This document shows, piece after piece, positions 46,015-55,000 of a DNA stretch of 64,000 nt. This DNA is from Myxococcales bacterium. Lineage in GTDB: Bacteria > Myxococcota_A > Polyangia > Polyangiales > Houyiibacteriaceae. Each line of letters begins with the position of its first letter. The stretch's first letter is position 1. The DNA lies in assembly GCA_019637115.1 (NCBI GenBank), contig JAHBWH010000011.1, positions 1 through 64,000 on the forward strand, written 5' to 3'. A program made the position numbers and the translations under genes. The notes beneath the pieces are model-generated. The model had not been told where the DNA came from. It saw nothing but the letters and a program-made list of their open reading frames with translations, and ran no database searches.

Positions 46015-46549
46015 GCCTCAAGTTAGCAGCTCTCGTCGCGAGGCTGCCGTCGGCCCTCGCCTCTCCGCGCGGCATGCTCGACCTGGACTCGTGCTGGAGA
46101 GCGCAGGCGCGGCGCCCGACGGGCGCGCGCGTCTCGGCCACAGTCTCGGCCACGGACACGATGCTTGCCATCGACTCGGGTGAGCCAGGCACGAGGCTCT
46201 GCGCGGCGCGGCGGAGGAAGGCTCGAGGCCCCAAAAGGCTGACGCCCGCGAGGGAGCCGAAGCTCCCTCGCGGGCCGGGGTGTGTCAGCTGGGGTTTTTG
46301 GGGTTTTTTGGAGTTGTGCTGTCTTGGGGTGCGAAGACGCGGTCTCCCGCGCCTCGGTCGCCGCGGTGGGTGCCGCGTCGACAGGGAGAAGGTAGCGCCG
46401 TGACGCGATGCGTCAACCTCGAGCGCGAACGTGTAGACGCATTTCGCGCGTCGTTAACACGTTGGAAACACTTCATTCCGGCTGCCGATTTCCGTTGGCG
46501 GGCAGCAATGACGCAACGCGGCGACGCATTGCGTCATCGTTGGCCGCCC
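46015..46549. other. Gene-free region upstream of the NamZ fusion, with hairpins
   Basis: No supportable gene; the long plus-strand ORF here is mainly repeat and antisense sequence. It contains the structured hairpin at 46229-46303 and, at 46508-46537, ATGACGCAA and TTGCGTCAT as inverted 9-bp arms. The stretch 46396-46520 is less GC-rich than its surroundings. Confidence 0.55.
46229..46303. terminator. Large hairpin with T-tracts, terminator or structured RNA
   Basis: A perfect 14-bp stem (GCCCGCGAGGGAGC / GCTCCCTCGCGGGC, 46244-46275) has a CGAA tetraloop. An outer helix can form between CTGAC/GTCAG and between CCCCAAAA (46229-46236) and TTTTGGGG (46296-46303), followed by TTTTTT. It looks like an intrinsic terminator on the plus strand, but no plus-strand gene ends nearby. 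Confidence 0.55.
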
Positions 46550-46789
46550 GTGTCCGAGACCGTGGCCGAGACCGTGGCCGAGACCGTGGCCGAGACCGTG
46601 GCGGAGACCGTGGCCGAGACCGTGGCCGAGACCGTGGCCGAGACCGTGGCCGAGACCGTGGCCGAGACCGTGGCCGAGACCGTGGCCGAGACCGTGTCCG
46701 AGACCGTGTCCGAGACCGTGGCCGAGACCGTGGCCGAGACCGTGGCCGAGACCGTGTCCGAGACCGTGTCCGAGACCGTGGCCGTAGCC
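46550..46789. repeat. 12-bp tandem array (GTGGCCGAGACC)
   Basis: Nineteen full 12-bp units, GTGGCCGAGACC or its variant GTGTCCGAGACC (one reads GTGGCGGAGACC), run without interruption to 46777 and are followed by one degenerate unit. The GTGTCC variants occur at the start and in two pairs. The array ends 19 bp from the GST stop codon. Confidence 0.95.
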
Positions 46790-46808
46790 GACTCGGCACA
46801 CGCTGCGC

Positions 46809-47489
46809 TCAGCCGAGGAGCTTCCGGGCGCCTTGGACGAAGGAGGCCTCGTCGTCTGGGCTCGCGAGCTTCACGCGTTGCGGGACCTTCTTGCCGCGCT
46901 CGACCGCGGGCCGAGCCGCGATCGCGGCGAGCCAACGCTCGAGCGCCGGCAACCCCTCGATCGAGACCCCCGACCACTCGTGCGTGCGCACCCACGACCA
47001 GTTCGCGATGTCGGCGATCGAGTATTCGTCACCTGCGAGCCACTCGCTCTCGGACAGGCGACGCTCGAGCACCTCGAAGAGCCGCCGCGACTCCCGCTGG
47101 TACCGATCGATCGCGAAGGGGATCTTCTCGGGCGCGTAGCGGAAGAAGACGTTGGCCTGGCCCATCATCGGCCCAACCCCACCCATCTGGAACATCAGCC
47201 ATTGGATCGCGCGGCTCCGGCCGCGGACGTCGGCGGGGAGGAGCTTGCCGGTCTTCTCGGCCAGATAGAGCAAGATGGCGCCCGACTCGAAGACGGCGAA
47301 GTCCCCCTCGTCATGATCGACGATCGCCGGGATGCGCCCGTTGGGGTTGATCGCGAGGAACCAAGGCTCGCGCTGCTCGAGCCTCATCAGGTCGATCGCC
47401 CGAACCTCGTAGGGGAGGCCGAGCTCCTCGAGCGCGACGCTGGCCTTCCAGCCGTTGGGGGTCGAGGCCGTGTACAGGGTGATCGACAT
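46809..47489 (-). CDS. Glutathione S-transferase family protein
   Basis: A 226-residue GST. The thioredoxin-like N-terminus has [19 protein letters not shown] and [14 protein letters not shown] with the [15 protein letters not shown] glutathione-binding segment, features of the Nu-class (YghU/YfcG) group. The helical C-terminal domain contains [20 protein letters not shown] and [13 protein letters not shown]. It probably uses glutathione for disulfide reduction or conjugation. AAAGG lies 6-9 bp before the ATG. The gene is bounded by repeat arrays on both sides. Confidence 0.93.
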   Translation of the reverse strand: MSITLYTASTPNGWKASVALEELGLPYEVRAIDLMRLEQREPWFLAINPNGRIPAIVDHDEGDFAVFESGAILLYLAEKTGKLLPADVRGRSRAIQWLMFQMGGVGPMMGQANVFFRYAPEKIPFAIDRYQRESRRLFEVLERRLSESEWLAGDEYSIADIANWSWVRTHEWSGVSIEGLPALERWLAAIAARPAVERGKKVPQRVKLASPDDEASFVQGARKLLG

Positions 47490-47574
47490 GGGGAACCTTT
47501 GGAGAGGGTGGACGCCTACGCGCGCGCGTCGTTACGCCGCAGCGTTCACGCGGGCGCCCGCGACGTCGAGCCCA

Positions 47575-47975
<401 letters not shown>

Positions 47976-48003
47976 CGGTTCCAGCCTCCGGTCCGAACGC
48001 GCG

Positions 48004-49068
48004 TCACGGACGGACCAAGCTACGGAGCAACGGCTCGAGCTGCTGCGCGCGCTCCGGGGCGCAAGCATCCGTCGTCACGCGGACCGCGAACACGATCGCG
48101 CCTTCCGTGAAGGCGAAGCCGCCCACGGACGCCTCCCGCGCCTCGTCGGCGACTCCCTCCGCGGACGTCCCGCCAGATGCGCTGGGGACGATGCGGCGCA
48201 GGTTGCCCTCGGCGCGCGCGTGCTCGCCGGGCTCGAGCGCGAGCGCGTCCATCGCCGCGTCGTCCGCCGGGTGAGCGCTCCGCGCTCGGACCTCGAGCAC
48301 GCCGCCGGGCGCGGCGAAGCGCATGCGACACGCGCCGTCGACCATCGCGCTCCCCGCTGGACGGAACGCCGAGCCGCACGCCGCTTGGACGTCGGTAGGC
48401 GCGAGCAAGAGCCGCTCGCACGCGATCGACTCGGGCGCGGGCAGCGCGGGCGCCCCGGCGACGCGGTAGTACGTCACGCGCCAAGCGCGGCGTCCTGGGA
48501 TCCCGTCGGGCGCGGGCACGAGCCGCAGCTCTTCGGACACGCGCCCGACCCCCGGGCAGAAGAGCTCCTCGTGCGCGACCGCGACGTCCGCCGATGCGGC
48601 GCCCTCCTCGGCCTTCCCCCCCTCGCAGCGCCGCCGAACGAGCACGCAATCATCGAGCGCGCGGCCGGCGACCTCGAAGCGGCGGGCCGCTTCGGCGTAC
48701 GAAGCGACGCAGCGCTGGTCCCCGAGCGTGTAGGCCCACTCGTGTCCGATCGCGATCGGGGCGTCGAGGTACGGCGCCAGCAGGTCGCCATCCGGCGAGA
48801 CGAGCGCCACCCTCCCCTCGTCCAGCGCGAAGCGCTCGGCCGTCGTGCGGTCCGTCCCGAAGAAGACCGCCGCCGCGCCAGCGCGCGCCGTCACCACCCG
48901 GAGCGAGTGCTCCCCCTCGCTCTCTCGCGCCCACCGGTCGCCGACGGTCATCGGGAAGAGATCCGCGGGCGTGAGCTCGCGGGTCTCCTCGTCTGGCGGC
49001 GGGCTCGGCTCGCGCGACCCGCACGCGAGCGCGGGCACGACCACCACCCACCACGCGAGCGGCGTCAT
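48004..49068 (-). CDS. Exported hypothetical protein, possible lipoprotein
   Basis: A 354-residue protein with no recognised family. The start MTPLAWWVVVVPALACGS gives a signal with a Cys at residue 16, although the lipobox is weak. The first 100 residues have ELTPADLFPMTVGDRWARES, a pattern common in secreted proteins of myxobacteria; later parts have several paired cysteines (DDCVLVRRRCEGG, IACERLLLAPTDVQAACGS). The last 110 residues resemble a separate domain with an acidic Ala-rich strand pattern. The internal ATG is chosen for the signal peptide. It lies 85 bp downstream of the second PEGA kinase gene on the same strand. Confidence 0.6.
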   Translation of the reverse strand: MTPLAWWVVVVPALACGSREPSPPPDEETRELTPADLFPMTVGDRWARESEGEHSLRVVTARAGAAAVFFGTDRTTAERFALDEGRVALVSPDGDLLAPYLDAPIAIGHEWAYTLGDQRCVASYAEAARRFEVAGRALDDCVLVRRRCEGGKAEEGAASADVAVAHEELFCPGVGRVSEELRLVPAPDGIPGRRAWRVTYYRVAGAPALPAPESIACERLLLAPTDVQAACGSAFRPAGSAMVDGACRMRFAAPGGVLEVRARSAHPADDAAMDALALEPGEHARAEGNLRRIVPSASGGTSAEGVADEAREASVGGFAFTEGAIVFAVRVTTDACAPERAQQLEPLLRSLVRP

Positions 49069-49153
49069 CCAGGCTCGGACCACCCCGCGCTCCCCACCCG
49101 CGTGCTCCCCACCCCCGCGATACGTCGACGTTCGCATGGGGCGCATCGAACGA

Positions 49154-51829
49154 TCATTCGAGCACGACACGCAAGGTGCGGCTCGCGCCCGACGTCAGCT
49201 CCACGCGCCCCTCCCACCGAACGACGCCGTCCTCCTCGACGACGACGAGGTGCTCTCCGGGTGTCAGTCCGTCGAAGGTCGCGGGCGCGCCCACCAGGGC
49301 GCTGCCGTCGACCCGCACGGCGCCGACGGGAGGATCCGTCGTCACGACGAGCCGCGAGGTCCCCGCCGGCACCGACGGCGCGTCGGGCGCCAGGAGAGCG
49401 TACGCGGCGAGCCCGAGCGCCGAGAGGGTCAGCACCACCACGACCGCTACCCAGCGCCGCGACGGGCCGGCGGCCGCTTCGTGTCTCCTCGCCCCCGTCG
49501 GCTCCCGCGTCCGCGTCGCCCCCGTCGGCTCTCGCTTCCGCGTCGTCCGCGTCGCGCCCGTGGGCGGCTCTCGCGTTCGCGTCGCTCCCGTGGGCTCCCG
49601 CGTCCGCGTCGGCCCCGTGGGCTCCCGCGTCCGCGTCGGCCCCGTCGGTTCGCGTCTCGACGGCGGCTTCTGCGTCTCGAGCCCCGCGCGCGCGGCGGCC
49701 GAGGTCGGCCCGCCGGCGTTCGTGCGGAGCCGCTCGGGGATGCGCGTCGCCTCCGCGAGGTCCACGGAGACGTCGATCCCCATCGCGGCGTCATCGAGCG
49801 AGGGCAAACCCGCGAAGAGGTCTTGCTCCGCCGCGGGCGCGACCTCTCTGCTGGTGGGGCTCGGTCCGCGCCTTGCGTCCGACGCGTCGTCGTCGAGATC
49901 CCCAAAGAGCGCGTCCGCGTCGAGCCCGCTGACGAGAGGCTCGGCCGACGCCGAAGGCCCCTCGAGATCGCGGCTGGGTGCGGACGCCGCCTTGCCCACG
50001 CGCTCGGGCTCGGGCTCGGCTGGGACCTGGTCGAAGAGATCGAGCTCCACCGGCGCGGGTGAGGGGGCCGCCGCGCGCTGCCTGGCGCCCCCCCCAGGCT
50101 CGAGCGCCCGCTCGACCCGCGCTGGCGGCTCGATCGTGGGGCGCTCGGGCCCGCGCGCAGGAGCCGTCGGGCGCTCGGGCCCGCCCGGGGGAGCTGCCGG
50201 GCTCGCGGGAGCCCGCTCGACCTTCGCGGGGCTCGCGGGCGCGGGCACGTCTCGGGCAGGTGCGGCCACCGCTCGCTCGGCGCCGAGCTCGTACGACGCG
50301 CCAAACGGCGTCGAGTCGACCGTCGGACCGATCTCGAGGTCGTCGCGGAAGAGGTTCTGCACGACCGCCGCGATGTGGGCCTCCGAGACGCCGCCCTCGC
50401 CTTCGGCGCTCCGCGTCACGAAGTGCGCGAGCACGTCGCGCATGGCCGCGGCGGTCGGGAAGCGCGCGGCAGGCTCCTTCTGCAACGACGTGCGGACGAT
50501 GGCGTCCAGCTCTCGCGGCGCGCTCGGCATCCGCTCGATCAGCGAAGGGACCTCCTCGACGACGATCGCGTGCATCGTCGCCGCCTCGTTGGAGCGTCGG
50601 TAGAGGCTCTTGCCCGTGAGCGCCTCGAAGAGCACGACCCCGAGCGAGAAGATGTCGATCCGGAAGTCGATCGCGCCGCCGCGGCATTGCTCCGGCGCCA
50701 TGTACGCGAACTTCCCCTTCACGACGCCCGCTTGGGTCTGGTGCGATTGCACCTCGGCCTTCGCGATGCCGAAGTCGAGCAACTTCACGACGCCGTCGAA
50801 GCCGACCATGATGTTGTGCGGCGACACGTCGCGGTGGATGAGGCCCATGACCTGCCCCTCCGCGTCGCGAGCGGTGTGGGCGTAGTGCAGCGCGTCGGCG
50901 ACCTTCGCGACGATCTCGCAAGCCATCGCCGGCGCGAGCCCTCCGGCGTCGCGAGCCCGGCGGATGAGCCGGCCGAGGGTCACGCCATGCACCCACTCCA
51001 TGGCGATGAAGAGCTGGCGGTCGACCTCGCCGAAGTCGAGGAAACGGCAGATGTTCGGGTGGTCGAGCGACGAGCCGATGCGCGCTTCGTCGAGGAACAT
51101 GCCGACGAAGTCCTCGTCGCGCGCGTACTGCGCGAGGATCTTCTTGACCACGACGGGCTGGTCGGAGCCTTCTCGCCGCGCGAGCAGGATCTCGGCCATG
51201 CCGCCCATCGCGAGGCGCCCGAGGATCTCGTAAGGGCCGAAGCGCCCGAGCACGGGCAGCGAGATCTCGGCCCGCAGGGACTCGAGCCCACGGGCGTCCG
51301 CGAGCGGCAGGACCGCGCGCTCGGTGGTCGGTGATGACTCAGCCTCCGCGGCGATGAACTGTCCAGGGAGCCGCCGCTTGCTCGTGCCAGGCGCGCCGAA
51401 GGTACGCACGGCCTCAGCGACGGGGCGGACCTCGGCGGCGGGCGCCGACTCGGCGATGGCGCGCACCTCGGTCGTACCGCTGGTCGCCGGGTCGGCCGGA
51501 GGCAAGGAGATCCGGCGGGGGCGCTGGCTCGGGTCGGCAGGCGGGCTCGAAGGGGTCGCCCCGCCGCTCTCCGGATCGGCCGGGGGCAGCGAGATCCGGC
51601 GGGGGCGCTGGCTCGGATTGGCAGGCGGGCTCGAGGCGCCGGGGCCGAGCGAGGCGAGCGGGTCTTGCGGCTTCGAGACCGCCTGCGGGAGCCCCACCGA
51701 GTCGAGCACGGCGTCGGGGAGCTCCTTGCCCGGGACCCACTCGGCCGCGTCTCCGTCGAGAGCGCGCGCGCGCGCCCCCGTGTCCGGGGGCGGCGTCGAG
51801 CTCGGTCGACCGGCGCGCTGCTCTACCAT
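49154..51829 (-). CDS. Membrane Ser/Thr protein kinase with PEGA domain
   Basis: An 891-residue kinase. The N-terminal 180 residues are disordered and contain a near-exact duplication of SQRPRRISLPPADP. The kinase domain starts near 195: YEILGRLAMGGMAEILLARR, Lys in VVVKKIL, HRDVSPHN, LLDFGIAKAEV and YMAPEQCRGG, all intact. A long Pro/Ala/Glu-rich linker ends in basic repeats of REPTGPTRT/REPTGATRT type (six copies). One transmembrane helix (WVAVVVVLTLSALGLAAYALL) and a C-terminal PEGA domain (SRLVVTTDPPVGAVRVDGSA) follow. It is the same architecture as the kinase at 20.4 kb but not a close copy. The ATG at 51829 is preferred over a GTG 15 bp upstream. Confidence 0.9.
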   Translation of the reverse strand: MVEQRAGRPSSTPPPDTGARARALDGDAAEWVPGKELPDAVLDSVGLPQAVSKPQDPLASLGPGASSPPANPSQRPRRISLPPADPESGGATPSSPPADPSQRPRRISLPPADPATSGTTEVRAIAESAPAAEVRPVAEAVRTFGAPGTSKRRLPGQFIAAEAESSPTTERAVLPLADARGLESLRAEISLPVLGRFGPYEILGRLAMGGMAEILLARREGSDQPVVVKKILAQYARDEDFVGMFLDEARIGSSLDHPNICRFLDFGEVDRQLFIAMEWVHGVTLGRLIRRARDAGGLAPAMACEIVAKVADALHYAHTARDAEGQVMGLIHRDVSPHNIMVGFDGVVKLLDFGIAKAEVQSHQTQAGVVKGKFAYMAPEQCRGGAIDFRIDIFSLGVVLFEALTGKSLYRRSNEAATMHAIVVEEVPSLIERMPSAPRELDAIVRTSLQKEPAARFPTAAAMRDVLAHFVTRSAEGEGGVSEAHIAAVVQNLFRDDLEIGPTVDSTPFGASYELGAERAVAAPARDVPAPASPAKVERAPASPAAPPGGPERPTAPARGPERPTIEPPARVERALEPGGGARQRAAAPSPAPVELDLFDQVPAEPEPERVGKAASAPSRDLEGPSASAEPLVSGLDADALFGDLDDDASDARRGPSPTSREVAPAAEQDLFAGLPSLDDAAMGIDVSVDLAEATRIPERLRTNAGGPTSAAARAGLETQKPPSRREPTGPTRTREPTGPTRTREPTGATRTREPPTGATRTTRKREPTGATRTREPTGARRHEAAAGPSRRWVAVVVVLTLSALGLAAYALLAPDAPSVPAGTSRLVVTTDPPVGAVRVDGSALVGAPATFDGLTPGEHLVVVEEDGVVRWEGRVELTSGASRTLRVVLE

Positions 51830-52084
51830 CACCCGAGAATACACTTCACGAGGACCGTCCGTAACTCGGACTCCTCACGAAGCCGTGAACTTCCGGCGAA
51901 TGGGGCGCCGGTGCCGGGAAAGCGCCGACGGGGGGCTTCGCGCGAAGATCGCTCATCAGGCCCCGCACTTCGTCCCGAGTTGCCGTGGATGCTCGGCTTA
52001 GCGGACGGCCAGCGCCCAATCCAAGAGAAGCGAGCTCCGGGGCCGCGGCCGAAGCCGGGCCCGGGGACTACGTCGAGGCGGCGT

Positions 52085-55000
52085 TCAACCATCGATGGTG
52101 ATGCCGAGCTTCTGTCGGAGCTCGAGGTACTCCGTGCTCACGCTGAAGAGGTAGAGCTCCTTGAGGCGCTCCTTCTGCGTGGCCGCGTCGTCGGGGCTCG
52201 CCTTGATGAGCGCGACCGCGATCTCGAGGTCGTTGGCCATCACGAAGCCGACGCGATCCGCGGTCTGATCGACGGCCGCGACCCAGCGCTTCATGTCGAG
52301 CTCGGGCGCCGCCGCGAGCAGCTGTTGGACCAGCGATCGGACCTCCGCCTGCGCGCCGTGATCGAGGTGCTGCCGCAGCGCCCCGAGGTGCTCGTCGACC
52401 TTTCCGACGAGGCTCTTGGGCACGGGGAACTGCGGCGTCGCGAGCTTGATCGCCGCGAGCAGCCAGGCGCGCAGGCCGCTCCCAGAGGGCACGAGGTGCC
52501 GCAGGTAGTGGCCCGGTCGGAAGTACGCCATCTGGCGCGCCGCGACGAACGCGAGCGCCTGCGCCGGCCCTCCCGCGAGCGCCGCCTGGCCGACGCCCAG
52601 CGCGGGCGGCGAAGAGAAGAGCACGCTGACCCCGCCCGGATCGTCGGGGAGGTAGTAGACGTCCGGGAGCGGCACCTGCGTGACGCCTGCGACGTAGTGG
52701 AGCGTCCGGACCATCACCGACTCGTCGGTCTCCGGGTTGCGCTTCTTCGCGTTGGCGAGCCCGTAGGAGTCGAGGTCCTGCGAGCGCGTCGCGACCACCG
52801 CTGGCGTGATCGCCGCGAAGATACCCGTCAACAACGGATCTTGATCGGCGTGGGTGATGTGGTTGAACCAGATGTCCTCGTCGAAGAAAGCCTGCGCCGC
52901 GGCCGGGTGCTTGCTTCGATGCTTCTTGAAGAAGCTCTCCTCGTCGGGCCCGGCCATCGCGAGCGACTTGAGGACCTGGCAGACGCACCACGACTCGTCC
53001 GCGCGCTTGGCGTCCGTGTAGAGCTCGCGGAGGGCCTGGTAGCTCTCCACGCGGTAGGGGCTCTTGCGGAGGAGCTGCGCGTGCGTGTCGAGCGCCTTGC
53101 GGAAGAAGCGCTTGGGCTCGCCGCCGTAGATCTCCGCGAGCTTCTCGAGCCGCCGGCGGCCGTCGGCGTCGAGCTCCTGCGCCTGCTCGTAGGCCTCGGC
53201 CGCGCGGGCCGCGTCCTCGAGCTTCTCTTCGTAGAGCGCGCCGAGCGCGTCGAAGAGCTTGGCGCGCTCCTCGGCCGGGGCGTTGCGCTTGCGCTCGATG
53301 CGCGCCCGGTAGGCGTCGGCCAGCTCGTCCCAGCGCTTGCCCTTCTCGAGGCACTCCACGAGCCCGAGGAACGCCTTCTCCGAAGCGCCGTCGTTCTCGA
53401 GCGCTTGCGCGTAATAATCGGCGGCCTCTTCGTGGCGACCGAGCTCGCCCTTCGCGATCGAGGCGGCCGTCAGGTAGTACTTCGCCTGCTGCGGCGGATC
53501 GTCGACGAGCTCGGCGATTCGCAGGATGACCTCGACGAGGCGCGACCAGTCCTTCGTCTCCGAGTAGACCGCCATCAGCTTGGTCAGCAGGTTGCGGTCG
53601 TCGGGGACCACCTCCAGAGCGGCGACGTAGCTCTTCGCCGCCTTCTCGCGGTCTCCGAGCTCCTTGAGGAGCACGTCGCCGACCTCGACGAGCAGATCGA
53701 AGCGCTCGAGGTCGCCCGCCTGCTCCATGCGGCGCCGGAGCACCCGCACCACGAGGTCCCACTCCTTCTTCGCGGCGTGGAGGTCGCGGAGCGCACGCAG
53801 CGGCGCCGGGTCCTCGGGGCGCAGCTGCGCCGCCTCGTCGAGCAGGGGCGCCGCCTCGTCGTACGAGGCCGAACGCCGCAGCGCGTCACCGAACCGGTAG
53901 AGCGCCTGACCGCGCTCCTTCGGCTCGAGCTTCGCGCCGTGGAGGTCGAGGAAGCCGCGGTAGAGCTCCGCCGCCTCGTCCCACTCGGCGGCGGCGTACG
54001 TGACGTCGGCCACGCGCTCGAGGACATCGCGGTCCTCGGGCGCGAAGGACTTCGCGTTGAGGTAGGCGCGCTGCGCCTTCGACCACTCGGAGAGCTTCGC
54101 GAAGCTGTCGCCGCAGCGCAGGCTGATGCGCTTGGCGTCCTCGGCGCTCAGCTCGGAGGTGCGTGCCAGCAGCGGCTCGAAGTGGCGCGCAGCCTCGGCC
54201 CACGCCTCGTCCTCGAAGGCCAGATCGCCGAGCCCCCGCGCCGCGGACGTACACGTCGCGTCGAGCTGCAGCGCCATCTCGAAGGCCATGCGGGCCCGCT
54301 CGGGATCCTCGAGCCGCGTCGCCGCGAGGTGCCCGAGCTCGGCGTGGAGCTCGGCCTTGCGGCTCTTCCCCTCCGTCGCCTCGATCTCGCGGAGGAGCAA
54401 CCCCGCGACGCCGTGGGCGTCGCCGCGCTTGGCGTAAAGACGCCGGAGCGACTCGGCCGCGGCCGAGCTCGATTCGTCGGCGTCGAGCGCGCGCTTGTAG
54501 CGCTCGATCGCGCGGTCGTGGTCGCCCGACTCTTCGAGCAGACGCGCCGCCTCGACGAAGCGCTCGGCCTTCTTCTTCGGATCGGACTCGCCGTCGGCGA
54601 GGCGATCGACCGCCTCGACCGCCGAGCTCGCGTCGCCGGTCTGCGCCCGCAAGCGCGCGAGGAGCGTGAGCGCCTCGGCGTGCTCGGGGTCGATGGTGAC
54701 CACGCGCTCGGCGAGCGCGATCGCGCGCTCGGGCGCGCCGACGTCGGCCATCAGCGCGCGCGCCGCCTGGAAGAGCAGGTCGGTCTTGCGCTTCACGTCG
54801 TCCGAGGACTTCGCGTGCCGCTCGAGCGTCGCGACGAGATCGTCGAAGCGGCCCTTCTGGCGGTAGAGGCGCGTGAGCGCCGGGTTCGCGCCCTCGTGGC
54901 CAGGATCGAAGCCGACGACCTGCTCGTAGCAGGTGATCGCGGCGTCGACGTCCAGCAGCTCCTCCTCGTGGATCGCGCCGAGGTGCTCGAGGATCGCGAT

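Noticed and set aside
46550-46789. Regular 12-bp array as a CRISPR
   Set aside because: Units are contiguous without unique spacers, period is too short and no cas genes are present.
46280-47350. Plus-strand ORF with long (ETVA)n run
   Set aside because: It reads the 12-bp array and then the antisense of the GST gene; no conserved sequence.
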